Origin: Berberis thunbergii
Taxonomy: Eukaryota; Streptophyta; Magnoliopsida; Ranunculales; Berberidaceae
Assembly (NCBI GenBank): GCA_003290165.1
Contig: QNQO01002098.1
Location: 89,362-153,361, forward strand
Reading direction: 5' to 3'
Length of the DNA: 64,000 nucleotides
Positions 53,601 to 64,000 of the stretch are shown here, in pieces. The first letter of the stretch is position 1. Each line of letters opens with the position of its first letter. A program made the translations under genes and the position numbers. The notes under the pieces were generated by a model. That model had not been told where the DNA came from and did not search any database. It worked only from the letters and a program-made list of their open reading frames with translations.

Positions 53601-56600
53601 GGTACGCCTTGTTCTTTCATTTCCTGAAAATTAATAATAAAAAAAAATCTAATAAGATGACATATGGCCTTGGGGGGTAAGAATCAGTGAGAGTCATTAG
53701 TGTATATTGATTACCTTAGGCATATCGACAAAGTATTTCACATCTCGAAATGATAGTGAAAGTGGCTCAAAGGGTAAGATCATCTTCCCTACATATCAAT
53801 CTTAGTCCTTTCAAATGCTATCCAGCGGAGTTCCATACTCTAAATTTATCGTCTATTTATAAAAAAAATGAAGAATAAGATGGTTATTAGTATCTGACCT
53901 GTTTCTTTTGTTTTTGCTGTAGTTTTAGGAGCTTCAGCTGAACTGTCATTTGTATTTCCGTATTTTTTCAGATCTTCCATTTCTTGTACTTGAAGGAACT
54001 TTTCATGAGAAATAATAGCTCGAGGCTTGTATGCTGCCAAGTTCATTTGATTTCTTTTTATATGTAAATTATAATGAATCAATATTATTGCACTAATCAA
54101 AGCGGAGATAGACATACACTTTGAGTAAGTTAAGGCCAGTGTAAATCCAATGTTGAAAAGTATTGTGAACCCGAACAATGCCCCCAGTGATATCCAATAA
54201 AAGTAGCCACCAAAACTTAGATCATGAATTCTCAAAATTTCTTGTCCCATGGTTCTGTTTGCCAACGTTTCCTATAAATAGAAGTGGGAAGTGGGAAGTT
54301 CAGTATCATAAGGTAATGAATGCTATTGCTTATAGAGTGGTCATTTGGACAATGAGATTGTAAATTTCGATCTCACCTTTTCCCATCGGGGAGCAAGAAA
54401 TTCATTCATTGATATGGATATCTCCGCATATGCCATTGGGGTAGCCCAAAATGCCCACCTCAACCAAACAGGTAAAGAAGCTGCATTAGGAAATCACTGA
54501 GTGAGTTCAATTGTTTGCAGCTTTGTTGAATTTCTGACAGAAGAATATCAAATGCTTACATCTTGGGATGATAAAGCTATTGAACAATGTTACTGCTAGT
54601 AAGCACAGAATACTACTTATAGCAGCAGAAACCTCAGATCGGAAAACTGATGCAAGGAAACGGAAAAGGATGTTGCTGTTTGATGTAAGGCGAAAAGAAC
54701 TAGGAAGTGGCACCAAAACCTGATAATTACAGCAAAAGTATGAGCCTAGAAACGAAAAGAGTTATGTTATGTTTGTTTGAAATATTACGCGTATATAAAG
54801 CTAGATTTACCTTTCAAATTCAGGACTGTACCCAATAACATAATAAGTTAGAACAGTCCAAATAAGAGATTCCACAAATGAAAGAGGAACCTTTAAGATA
54901 AAAGATGGGATTGAGTAAGCCCATGCTGGGTAGAAGTAGAGATCTCTTTGTTTGTAGAAGGCTGGAAGTCTTGAAATGGTCATTGACAATTCCGCAATTC
55001 CATTTGTTGTGACTCTGATAAGTGCATAAAAGAGAGAACCCATAAAATATTCTGCATGCACATTATCTACAGTCATTCTCGTCCGCAGAAATACAGTCAT
55101 GGCTATGAATGCCATGACAACAATCTGCAAGAAGGGGTGACGGGGTTAGTCAAATATTTTGAACAAATCTAGTTCACTTACATGCCAAATAAGAATACCG
55201 TTACGAAGCAATTAGGAAAGCCTAAGCACCTGTGCAGATTTGAAGATATAGATAAACATATTCCGCTTCATGAGAAGTAATTCTCTTGCCATACAAGCTT
55301 TGAACAATTCCCATCTTGGCAAAGAGTATGTACTGAAAGATAAAGCATTCTTGTGACAGTCTGATTATCGTATGGCTTTGAGAGTTCCTCTTGTAGGTTT
55401 TGGCCGATTGGGTATTCCGTGAAATGTTTAAGAATTGGGTCCACAGAAATGTAGCTGTAAGGTTGTTCAGCCCGATACCAGTATTGTTCCTGATCCTTCT
55501 TGGATATTATCTGAACATGTAAACTAGAACCATTTAGATAAGCCTTTGAAGTAGCTATGAGCTGAGGATTGGATGTGGCTTTTTGCTTACCTCTTGAAGG
55601 AAGTCGGCAATACCTTTTCTTTCTGGGCACTTGAAACCACAGTATTCAAAGAACCCGAGGACATTGCTACGAGGTCCATGATATATGATCTTTCCTTCTG
55701 CCATCAATATAATGTCATCAAAGAGATTCAAATGTTTCAGTTGCTGGCTGGAGGAGTGAAACTACTGCTGTAGCATTAATTATGTTGCACAAACTGCTGA
55801 AGATAGGAAACAATCTGAAATGTTGTGGAGCTATCCAATCCGGTAGATATTTCATCCATGAAAAGAGTTTTTGTAGGACCGACAATCATCTCGCCTACCA
55901 AATATCAACAACAAAAAGAAGAGAAAGTTGCTGTTACAGAAAACAGGTCACTGTTCTAGACGTATTAGCAAAAATGTGAGAACTATGAAAGACACCTGTT
56001 GTTAGTCTTTTCTTTTGGCCACCCGAGATTCCTCTTCTCATACCATCACCAACCATTGTGTCAGCGCAGACATCCAGCCCAAGTATCTAGTTGGCCACAG
56101 ACTTTTGTTTCAAATTTATCCAAGACAAAGTTGTGATACTCATATTTTTGCTTAATTTCGATTTTTTATGTTGGTGAAGATAGTTTACCTTCAACATGTA
56201 GTCTGCTCGTAGAGTTCTCTTCAATCCATCAATCGAAATTGCCTAAGAATTCAGAATGTCAAATCACAGCCAAATTGAGAAGCATATTGTTATTTTTCAT
56301 AGATTTTTGGAGAGTGTCATTATGTGCTAGACTTCTCTATAGTTCATGTGTTTCAAATAAATCAAATGGGGTGAGTTCAAATGTAACCTTCATATAAGTA
56401 TCCACATCTGAGTCCAGGAATAGTTCCAATCTTGCTTCTCTCTCTTTAATTACCTCCATTGTCAATTCTTTTCAGAGAAGCACACATGTTAGTTTATCAT
56501 CAACTTTTGTGAAGAAAGGTTAGAGTAATACTCATCATTGAAAGAAGCTTGGTTGTATTAAGTGAAGTTTACCTGATCTGCTCCCAACGCCTTGACAACG

Positions 56601-59114
56601 TGCTGAGAAATCAAGTGTTTCTCTAACAGTCATTTCAGGTATGTGCAGGTCTTGTTGGCTAATATAAGCTGATGTTTTCTGAGGGATAAACTCATCCAGA
56701 TTGTAAGCCGTTGTAAGAGATTTCCCCTTTCACCTGGTAGGAGGAAAAATGTTTTAAGATTGCTGTTAAGAAAACCTCGAATATTAGTTCAATATCCGAA
56801 AGATGAATGGATGATTTCACTGTCATTTGCTCCTGATCATTTCAATAGTTGGAATATATACCGTGACGTCTCTACATCAAATGACTGATACCGGCTTATC
56901 AATCATTTTATTTGATAGATTTGCCTAGTAGTTGTTTCTCGGTTGTCCTTTAAGAATTACTGCAAATTCATCATATAATTTATTGTTTTTCAGTATTCTT
57001 GTATCACTTATATAATGTTTTTTGAAGTTGCTATTTATATGTCTGATGCATTAGTTTCCGCAAAGTGTAAGCAACCTTCAGAGACTCTTGTAGCTTCTGA
57101 AGTGCCAATAAGAATGTTGTCTTCCCACACCCTGGGGGACCAAGCAGTAGAGTCATCCTGCAGAATCAAATAAACCTTTATCAGTGAACCCTTCCCGTGT
57201 TGCATGCCATCACCCATCATCTCTAGTAACATAGAAGAACCATCTTTTTAAGAAACAAACTAGTTAACACGAGGAAGTATTCCACTTTATACAGTAACTC
57301 TGTACCTTGAGGGCTTAATAACGCCACTGACCATTTTTGAGGATGCTTATCTTGGCTTGAGAATTGCAACCAGAAACTGCTGTAAAACCTGTTGAAGTAT
57401 AGATTCTTTACTGAAAAGTACTAGGAAATTTAAATTGGAGAGTACCATCTTTTAGTCTTAAGCTGAATAATGAGCTGAAGTTACTTCTCTGAGAATCAAT
57501 TTACTGCAATTGAATTACTGTTTGATAAGTCGAATATAAGAAGTCCACTTACAGAGAAGAGGTTTCGAAAGGAATTCCATAGAGTAGGGAGGGGTTTCCA
57601 TGAACTACTTCACACTCTGCAATCTACAGAAAAGGTTCTTGTATCTTAACTTCCACTGTCGGCAAGATCACACCAACCCTGTAAATTTCCATGTATTATT
57701 TTAGCTTATATGCATACAACGAAGTGCATAACTGTTTTTAGAGTTCGTATTGTGTGTTAAGTCGATTTATTGATGCCCAACTTAAGCCTGCATTTGGACT
57801 ATGTTTTTGAGGTCCAAATCTAGTGATGGCAAATTGATCACCTGATAGCTAGGTCAGTTGAGGCACCTTCATTTAACTTCGACATATTTTCTTGAAAACA
57901 TCCATTGAATATAAGATGTCTGATTCGCTGAATCAGTCAGCTACGTTGATTATTGTTGAGGTTTTAGCACTCGTAAGGTCAATCACTGTTCTACTACTCA
58001 AGTTTATTCTGAGTATTCCATTGAATGGAACTGACTCAGAACTCTGGAGTGACTTTGAAGTTACATCACTTTAGTAACACACCGTAATCTTCTACAATCC
58101 CACGTTAATGTTACTTTTGAACATTCGTGGAACATAATTGGTTTGTAACATGGGAGTTGACTCGCAAGTCATTTAGAATGAAACACGGTACACACAAACA
58201 CACACCAAAACTCGCAAACAAGCACATGACCTGCTACTTAGCTTACAATACTCTGCAACATGCATGGACTACCTTCGTTTTGTTCAGTATATGACATATT
58301 TACTGTAAATATGTAATCGAAGTCTCATACCAACCCGTCACTAAGCTAAAAATCAAAGGTAGATTTTGTTTCTTATAATTTGAGCTCTTTTTAGGACTGC
58401 AGTTGATGATCAGACTTGGAACTGAATTCCAAAAACACCTAAACTCAGAATGTTTTTTTCAGTAACTCTAGAGCAAGTTCAAGCACAAAACGCCACAGCG
58501 AAGAAAAATAAACAAATACAGGCACAAATTGACATGATATTTTGAGTTAGAAACATCTTACTTGTAAACTACAAGATGTCGAGCTTGTGAATGTAGAGCA
58601 ATGAAATGAATTAGAAAACAAGAAAATAGCCTAAGGAAAAGGAAAACATGTGATAAAATGATGTACTAATCAACAAAATCTTACTCGTAGACTCTGCAAA
58701 GTCATCTGTGTGCACATGAAAAATCATGAAATTGCAATAGAAGACAGAAGAGAAAATAAAGGATACTTACTTATCCATTCTCTCTCGTATTTTCTCCAAT
58801 AGCCTACGATTATTCATCCTCAATGTTCTGAATAAGCTTTTCGATTAACAAATGCCTTTCAGGAGCTTTAGACTTGTAACATCAACCAATCTCTTCCCTT
58901 CACCTTCGCCATTACCAGATTGATCCAACAAAGCTGCTTTGAGCCTATGATATGTGGGCAGTTTCTCAATAACAGCCCACTGCAGCTCAACTTCATCATC
59001 ATTATTCTCTCTTGATCTACTTCTTGATCTCGTTGATGAACTTCGTTGTGAACCTGAAACATCATGATTAAAAGAAGAATTCCGAGCTTCCTCTACCTCA
59101 TTTTTTGTCTCCAT
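50676..59114 (-). pseudogene. PDR-type ABCG transporter pseudogene
   Basis: The minus strand carries the full order of a pleiotropic drug resistance (full-size ABCG) transporter. It has the N-terminal ELQWAVIEKLPTYHRLKAAL and KRLVDVTSLKLL (58850-59114), NBD1 with Walker [10 protein letters not shown] (about 57112-57147) and signature GISGGQKKR (about 56000-56035), the first membrane domain (about 54500-55270), NBD2 with Walker [10 protein letters not shown] (about 53505-53533) and DEPTSGLD (about 52850-52875), and the second membrane domain ending in LNFQRR (stop 50676-50678). Intact members pump lipophilic compounds or hormones across the plasma membrane. Here single-base shifts or stops occur near 58855, 58805, 57580, 56715, 55785, 55735, 55320 and, in NBD2 next to DEPTSGLD, at about 52880. 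No single product can be made. Intron positions were not all resolved. ATG at 59114 is chosen because the frame has no ATG before it. Confidence 0.85.
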
Positions 59115-59717
59115 TGCTATCAACTTTTGTTATTTGTTCCCTGAGATTGGGAGTATTGTAAGTGTACTCTCTATTTGTAGCAGCTCTTAGGAGTTAGGAC
59201 TTCCTAATTGCTAGGAAACTTAATCAAATGTTGAAGTCTTGTTTATTAACAGGGTAAGTCAATCTCTTAAAATGTTTTTAAGTAAACACCACTCTGCATG
59301 CAGCTTCCTCTTCGTAGTCCAATTTTCTCATTGCAGAGATCTCGATATCACATCCTTGTATGTATTTGACTAGACGTTACTCTCCTCCTCAAATGCTGAA
59401 TTCAACTCACACAAACTATCCAAACTTTAGCATGAATTGCAATTGGGAGTTTTTAATCTAAAGTCTTTGTCTCTGACCTGAGATTTGTTAATTGCTATCG
59501 CTTAATAAGGATTATTTGACTCACAATCACAAGATAATAATTAACTTATACAAAGTCTTGTGGAATATTAATAGGAATCTCAGCACAACCATGTGCTGTT
59601 TCCTAATCTCCGGCGGAGTTCATTAAATGCAAGCTTATCTCCCACTTGGTATGGTTTGTTATTGTGGACTAATCCTTGGTTGATTCCAAGGTATCTTCCA
59701 AATACACATTTTTCATG
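59115..59717. other. Upstream region of the ABCG pseudogene
   Basis: The presumed former promoter; no gene or clear element ends are visible. Confidence 0.35.
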
Positions 59718-59731
59718 CACATCTACTTACA
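59718..59731. other. Target-site duplication of the minus-strand SINE-like element (left)
   Basis: CACATCTACTTACA here and at 61650-61663 is a perfect 14-bp duplication flanking the retroposon. Confidence 0.8.
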
Positions 59732-60133
59732 GTTTGTTTGTTGTTTGTTTTTTTTTTTAATTAATTTTTAAATTTGGGACGTTGACCCTTTTATTTATTA
59801 ATTTATACCCAAAGGCTATATGACTAACTAGGGCTGGGCAAGTACGGTTAACCGGCCCAAAAGCCAAAAACCGAAAACCGGCCCGAAAAATTCGGGCCCG
59901 TGTTCATGAGAACCGAAACCGAACCGAATTGACCGGATAACCGAAGTCCCGGATAACCGACTTACGGGCCGGTTTCGGGCCGGTCTCGGTCGTAAGAGCA
60001 CCAAAAAAAAAAAAAAATGCCCTACAGTAAGTAATAAAAAAAAAAATTTACTGAAACCATACAACAAAATTAAAAAATTACAAAAAAATTATAGCATACA
60101 ACAAAAAATTACAAAAAAAAAAACAAATTACAC

Positions 60134-60463
60134 TGATCAAATTCAAGATCTGATCAAGATCTGGATCGGATCTGATCAGGATCTGATCAGGATCGGATCT
60201 GATCAAGATCAAGATCTGATCAAGATCTTATCAGGATCAAGATCTGATCAGGATCAAGATCTGATCAGGATCAAGATCTGATCAGGATCAAGATCTGATC
60301 AGGATCAAGATCTGATCAAGATCTGATCAGGATCAAGATCTGATCAAGATCTGATCAGGATCAAGATCTGATCAAGATCTGATCAGGATCAAGATCTGAT
60401 CAAGATCTGATCAGGATCAAGATCTGATCAAGATCTGATCAGGATCAAGATCAAGATCTGATC
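60134..60463. repeat. GATC-rich tandem repeat inside the hAT element
   Basis: About 330 bp made of GATCAAGATCTGATCAGG-type units, with a GATC about every 6-8 bases. Both AGATCT and TGATCA are self-complementary, so either strand can fold extensively. It has no coding role. Confidence 0.85.
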
Positions 60464-60579
60464 GTTGGGGAAGGGAGGGGAGAGGGAGGCGTCTCGGCCT
60501 CTGCCTTCGCTGAGCCGGTTGATCTCCGCCGTGAGAAGAGAGGGGAGAGGGAGAGGGAAGCGGCCTCAGATCGGCCTCC

Positions 60580-61035
60580 GCGACTTAGCTGTTAGAAGAG
60601 AGGAGGCGTCCTCGCTGTGAATGAGACTCTGACTCTGTGAATGAGGAGAGGAGGCGTCCTCGCTGGTTTCCTTCGCTGTGAGAAGAGAGGAGACGAGGAG
60701 CCCTGTGAGAAGAGAGGGAGGATGAGGAGCCGTCCTCGCTGGTTCCTTCGCTGTGAGAAGAGAGGAGGACGAGGAGCCCTGTGAGAAGAGAGGAGGATGA
60801 GGAGCCGTCCTCGCTGGTTCCTTCGCTGTGAGAAGAGAGGAGGACTGAGAAGAGAGGAGGACGAGGAGCCCTGTGAGAAGAGAGGAGGATGAGGAGCCGT
60901 CCTCGCTGGTTCCTTCGCTGTGAGAAGAGAGGAGACTGAGAAGAGAGGAGACGAGGAGCCGTCCTCGTTGGTTTCCTTCGCTGTGAGAAGAGAGGAGGAC
61001 GAGGAGGCGGTTTCCTTCGCTGGTTTCCTTCGAAG
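60580..61035. repeat. GA-rich minisatellite inside the hAT element
   Basis: Irregular units built from CTTCGCTGTGAGAAGAGAGG, ACGAGGAGCCCTGTGAGAAG and GAGGAGCCGTCCTCGCTGG are repeated several times with insertions. It is GC-rich compared with the window. Confidence 0.75.
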
Positions 61036-61663
61036 TTGAGGGTTTGAAGGACAGAGAAAATTATTTATATGAAGGAGTCGGGCGGGCCGGTTACTTGACG
61101 GGTTTTAGAAATGGAAACCGAGGCCCGGACCAGAAACTTCGGGCCGGGCCGGGCTTTTACAACCGAAATTTTTTTAATAAATTAACACCGATCCGAACCG
61201 ATCCGATCGGTCCGGTTGTCGGTTCGTCCGGGGTTTCGTCCTAAATGCCCACCCCTATGACTAACCAAATCAAGTCCAAAAGGCTTACAATATTTACTTA
61301 ATATCCTCGCTGCCTGCATCTCGCATGGTGACTTGTTTTCGCTTCGATCCATCGCCTCCACCTAGCATAAGACTGTTTTCGCTTTGCTCCGATCTAGCCA
61401 TCTAAGCAGTGCATTCAATACCCGAAGGCCTTATCATCGACCAGGCCATACGATTGCTTCGTTAATATATCGGGCGAAAAACTCACAATACCCCGAAGGC
61501 GTTATTCATCGACAGAGCACACCATGCTCTTTAATTAATCCGGCGAAAACTGAACAAAATCCTAACTGGTGGTCTCGAACCCGCAAACCTCTCCTGACAA
61601 AGAGAGGTCAGATGTGCCGAACCAAACGTGAAGCTACAGATTAGTGGGACACATCTACTTACA

Positions 61664-62499
61664 TATGAGAACACTCGTAACATCGATCTTGAAAACTAAG
61701 CCTTTGCCTATTTTTCAAGTAACTTTTTTTTTTTTCTTTACAGTACTATTTTTTTTTTTTTTTTACCGATCAAACAGTTATAATACAAAACAATAATAAA
61801 TATAACAATAATGATCAATGATGATTGAGTGATTAATAATCTCCAGTTCTTCCACATTAATTTAAGGAGATTTGTCCACTCTTATCTCCAATAAGAGTGA
61901 TCGAGTACGAAATTGGGGACAAGTTGACATCGATGATGGATATCAACAATGTTTTGAAGGGTAAGATGACCTTTGCTCCAAACCCATCCAAATTGTTGAG
62001 TTATGGATGAACTGAAAATATTGTAAGTAGGGTTCAAGATAATAAATATACAACATGGGAAGACACGAAATTAATGAGTTTTTTTTTTTTTTTTGATAAA
62101 ATTAATGAGTTATGGGAAGTCATGAAATTAGTGAGCTATGGAAGTCATGAAATTAAAGCTAAACACATATTTTGAAAGATTCATTGGCATGAAAAACCAT
62201 TAAACTACTTAAATTGGTGTTGCATGACTGGCAAGTTACGCACAATTAGCACACTGAGTGGCTGCTTGAGTTTTAATTGTTAAGAGATCACCTACTCTAC
62301 CAGAAGGAAAACAAAGTTTTTTTTTTTTATAATATTTTAATAAGAAATTGGAGAAAACCAAAAGTAGGTGAATTAACAATTTAAGTGGGTGAGTAATTCG
62401 TGCTCGATTGGTGGACATACCTTCACGGGGATTTCAACTCCCGAATGCAAATAAGAGGGCTTGGTGGACATACCTTCACGACAATTTTCCATAAGATTG
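61664..62499. other. AT-rich stretch, no gene
   Basis: The region has T-runs at about 61728, 61749, 62082 and 62319. A repeated phrase GGTGGACATACCTTCACG occurs at 62411 and 62463 (52 bp apart). Small frames at 62236-62608 are not supported. Confidence 0.4.
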
Positions 62500-64000
62500 A
62501 TCTGACATTTATCTCCACCAAAGCACAAACCCGTATCAGCGGCAGTGGCGGATTTAGGTATTGGACAAGGGGGGCAATTGACCCCTTATAATTTTGAAAA
62601 AAACTCATTAAGTTAATTGTATGTTTATCTTGCCCCTTTTAAAATTTTAGATTGCCCCTCTTTATATACAATCTTGGTTATTGACTCAGGTTATTTTAAA
62701 TCAAAGGGTTTTGTTTTCTATTTTTTAAACTTCACCTTCACAATCTCAATCTCAATCTCACTCCATCTCTTTTCTTTTATTTAATCTCTCTCTCTCTTTC
62801 TAATTCTCATATATCCATCACCATCTCTCTCTTTTTCTTTTTTTAATATCTCTCTATTTTAATTCCCACCATTAATTGAGTTGGAGACCGGAGGAAGGGA
62901 ATTATACATTTCAAGAATTTTTTTTTTAAATTTCTATCTATTTAATTTCTTTATTTAGATTAACAATTATAAATTTTAGATTTCAAAAGTTGATGTTTGT
63001 CTGCTTTGTCCAAGCTAGCCCAAAAGGAAAAAGTTCTCAATCCACTCTAGTCCAGAGAATAGACACTACTTAGGCTACTGCTGCTACTACTACTTGGACT
63101 TAGATTGTACTGTTATGCTTGCCTCAACGCCAAAAAGTTAGAAAGAAAGCAGAGCTATACTTCTCGCCAATTCTCATCTTATACCACCATGCTTAATTTT
63201 GTTTTCTCCAATTAAAAAAGGTGAACTCTTCATTTGCTAACTATAGTTGAATTAATCATGTCATGTATATTTGTTTAGTTGAACAGTTGTATAGTAAAAT
63301 AGTTGTGTACTGTTTGCCCCCTTTATCTGCAATCTAGATCGCCCCTGATCAGCGGTACCTTTTAAGTACTCATGACCACTTCACTGCTTCCCAATGTGCA
63401 TTCCCTGGGTTGGTCATGAACCTACTGACCATACTGACCGGCTTGTGAAATATCTGGACGTGTACACACAATTGCATACATCAAACTGCCAACTGCACTA
63501 GCATAAGATCACGCTCCATGTGTGCCTTCTGTTCCGCTGTAGTGGAGATTGTTTACCAAAGAGCCTAAAATGTGGAGCCAATGGAGTTACCACTGGCTTA
63601 GCATCTTGCATCCCGAACCTCGCGATAACCCGCTCAATGTAGCCTTTCTGACTCAAGAACAATCGACGGTTCGACCTCTCTCTTTTGATCTCCATACCCA
63701 GTATTTTCTTAGCAGTGCCTATGTCCTTCATCTCAAACTCTTCACCGACTGAGATTTCAGCCTATCTATCTCCACTTTGCTTTTCGAAGCAATAAGCATG
63801 TCATCCACATACAAAAGAAGATAGATATAATCACCTCCACGAAGTTCTGAATATAAAACAACAGTCATACTCACTTCTGGAGAACCCATGCTTTAGCATG
63901 AAGGAGTCAAATCGCTTGTACCACTGCCGAGGAGATTGCTTCAATCCATATAGTGATTTCCTCAAGCGACCATACCTGACATTCCTTATCCTCAACCTTG
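62500..64000 (-). pseudogene. Ty1/Copia reverse transcriptase/RNase H remnant, cut by window edge
   Basis: On the minus strand from 64000 leftward: YGLKQSPRQWYKRFDSF (about 63890-63945), a complete YVDD site in LLLYVDDMLIA (63800-63811), MKDIGTAKKILGMEI (63731 down), GYIERVIARFGM and YLKGT (about 63360). The frame then continues past a hAT insertion as DTGLCFGG (about 62510-62534). At least one frameshift separates the YVDD part from MKDIG, and stops follow. The 5' part of the element lies outside the window. Confidence 0.8.
62543..63347. mobile_element. hAT non-autonomous element, 805 bp, inside Copia
   Basis: The flanks are a perfect 8-bp duplication ATCAGCGG (62535-62542 and 63348-63355). 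The ends are CAGTGGCGGAT and (complement) CAGGGGCGATC. Internal copies of TTGCCCC lie near each end. Removing it rejoins the Copia coding sequence (KGTADTGLCF), which proves the insertion. No transposase is present. Confidence 0.8.

Larger units (their letters stand above)
59829..61257. mobile_element. hAT non-autonomous element, 1429 bp
   Basis: The ends are TAGGGCTGGGCA and (complement) TAGGGGTGGGCA. The flanks are a perfect 8-bp duplication TGACTAAC (59821-59828 and 61258-61265), as expected for hAT insertion. Subterminal regions hold repeated AACCGG, CCGAA and GGGCCGG motifs in opposite orientations. No transposase is present; the interior is two blocks of tandem repeats. Confidence 0.85.
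59732..61649 (-). mobile_element. SINE-like retroposon (about 480 bp) carrying a nested hAT element
   Basis: The sequence is flanked by the 14-bp direct repeat just named. On the minus strand it begins at 61649 and has a B-box-like GCGGGTTCGAGACC (about 61568-61581) near its 5' end. It finishes in an A-rich tail (AAAAAAAAAAACAAACAAAC on the minus strand, about 59740-59758) directly before the duplication. This is the layout of a retroposon made by LINE machinery. Subtracting the nested hAT and its 8-bp duplication leaves about 481 bp. The A box is weak, so a non-tRNA origin is possible. Confidence 0.6.

Noticed and set aside
60134..60463. Possible CRISPR-like array
   Set aside because: Units are contiguous with no unique spacers, and the context is a plant hAT element.

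Overview
The window is nuclear DNA of a flowering plant, most likely a eudicot. The evidence is two-exon defensin-like genes, plant pectin methylesterase inhibitor (PMEI) genes, a PDR-type ABCG transporter and plant-type Copia, chromovirus, Athila and hAT elements. The DNA is AT-rich, has spliceable introns and shows no bacterial-style operons. The species cannot be told from the sequence. Only five gene models look intact: two defensin-like genes, two PMEI genes and one proline/glutamine-rich protein gene. Most of the rest is transposable elements and their relics.

Layout. (1) 1-13.8 kb: two copies of a segmental duplication (1-3107 and 8835-12169). Each carries a secreted eight-cysteine defensin-like gene, the 3' end of an antisense Copia element and a truncated SINE inside that Copia. 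Between the copies lie CTAG-ended MITEs, two LINE relics and a SINE. (2) 12.9-15.7 kb: a PMEI fragment fused to Copia sequence, then an intact PMEI gene on the minus strand. (3) 15.74-41.49 kb: an old, decayed chromovirus with 472/480-bp LTRs. Its integrase tail is split at 19760/40714 by a much younger 20.95-kb insertion with a perfect 5-bp target duplication (TCTTC). That insertion is not one element: it reads LTR-internal-LTR-internal-LTR-internal-LTR, i.e. three near-identical 6.4-kb units of an Athila-like retrotransposon. Every unit encodes Gag and protease fused directly to the tail of integrase, with reverse transcriptase, RNase H and the integrase core missing. (4) 41.8-45.0 kb: an intact PMEI gene and a PMEI pseudogene, with MITEs and a hAT-like element between them. 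(5) 46.2-49.3 kb: an uninterrupted 1003-codon gene for a Pro/Gln-rich repeat protein with a conserved-looking C-terminus. (6) 50.7-59.1 kb: a full-length but many-times frameshifted PDR/ABCG transporter pseudogene on the minus strand. (7) 59.7-64 kb: a minus-strand SINE-like retroposon with a nested hAT element (both with perfect target duplications), and a minus-strand Copia fragment interrupted by a second small hAT element and cut by the window edge.

How it fits together. The host genes are a secreted-peptide/cell-wall set: defensin-like peptides, PMEIs that would restrain pectin methylesterases in the wall, and a possibly wall-associated Pro-rich protein. Both the defensin-like and PMEI families are expanding and decaying by local duplication, and the retrotransposon nest lies inside the PMEI cluster. 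The most unusual object is the tandem Athila-like array: it has no polymerase, neither does the chromovirus it sits in, and all three units share the same gag frameshift, so it must have depended on partner elements elsewhere. All calls were made by reading the sequence; no alignment or database search was run.
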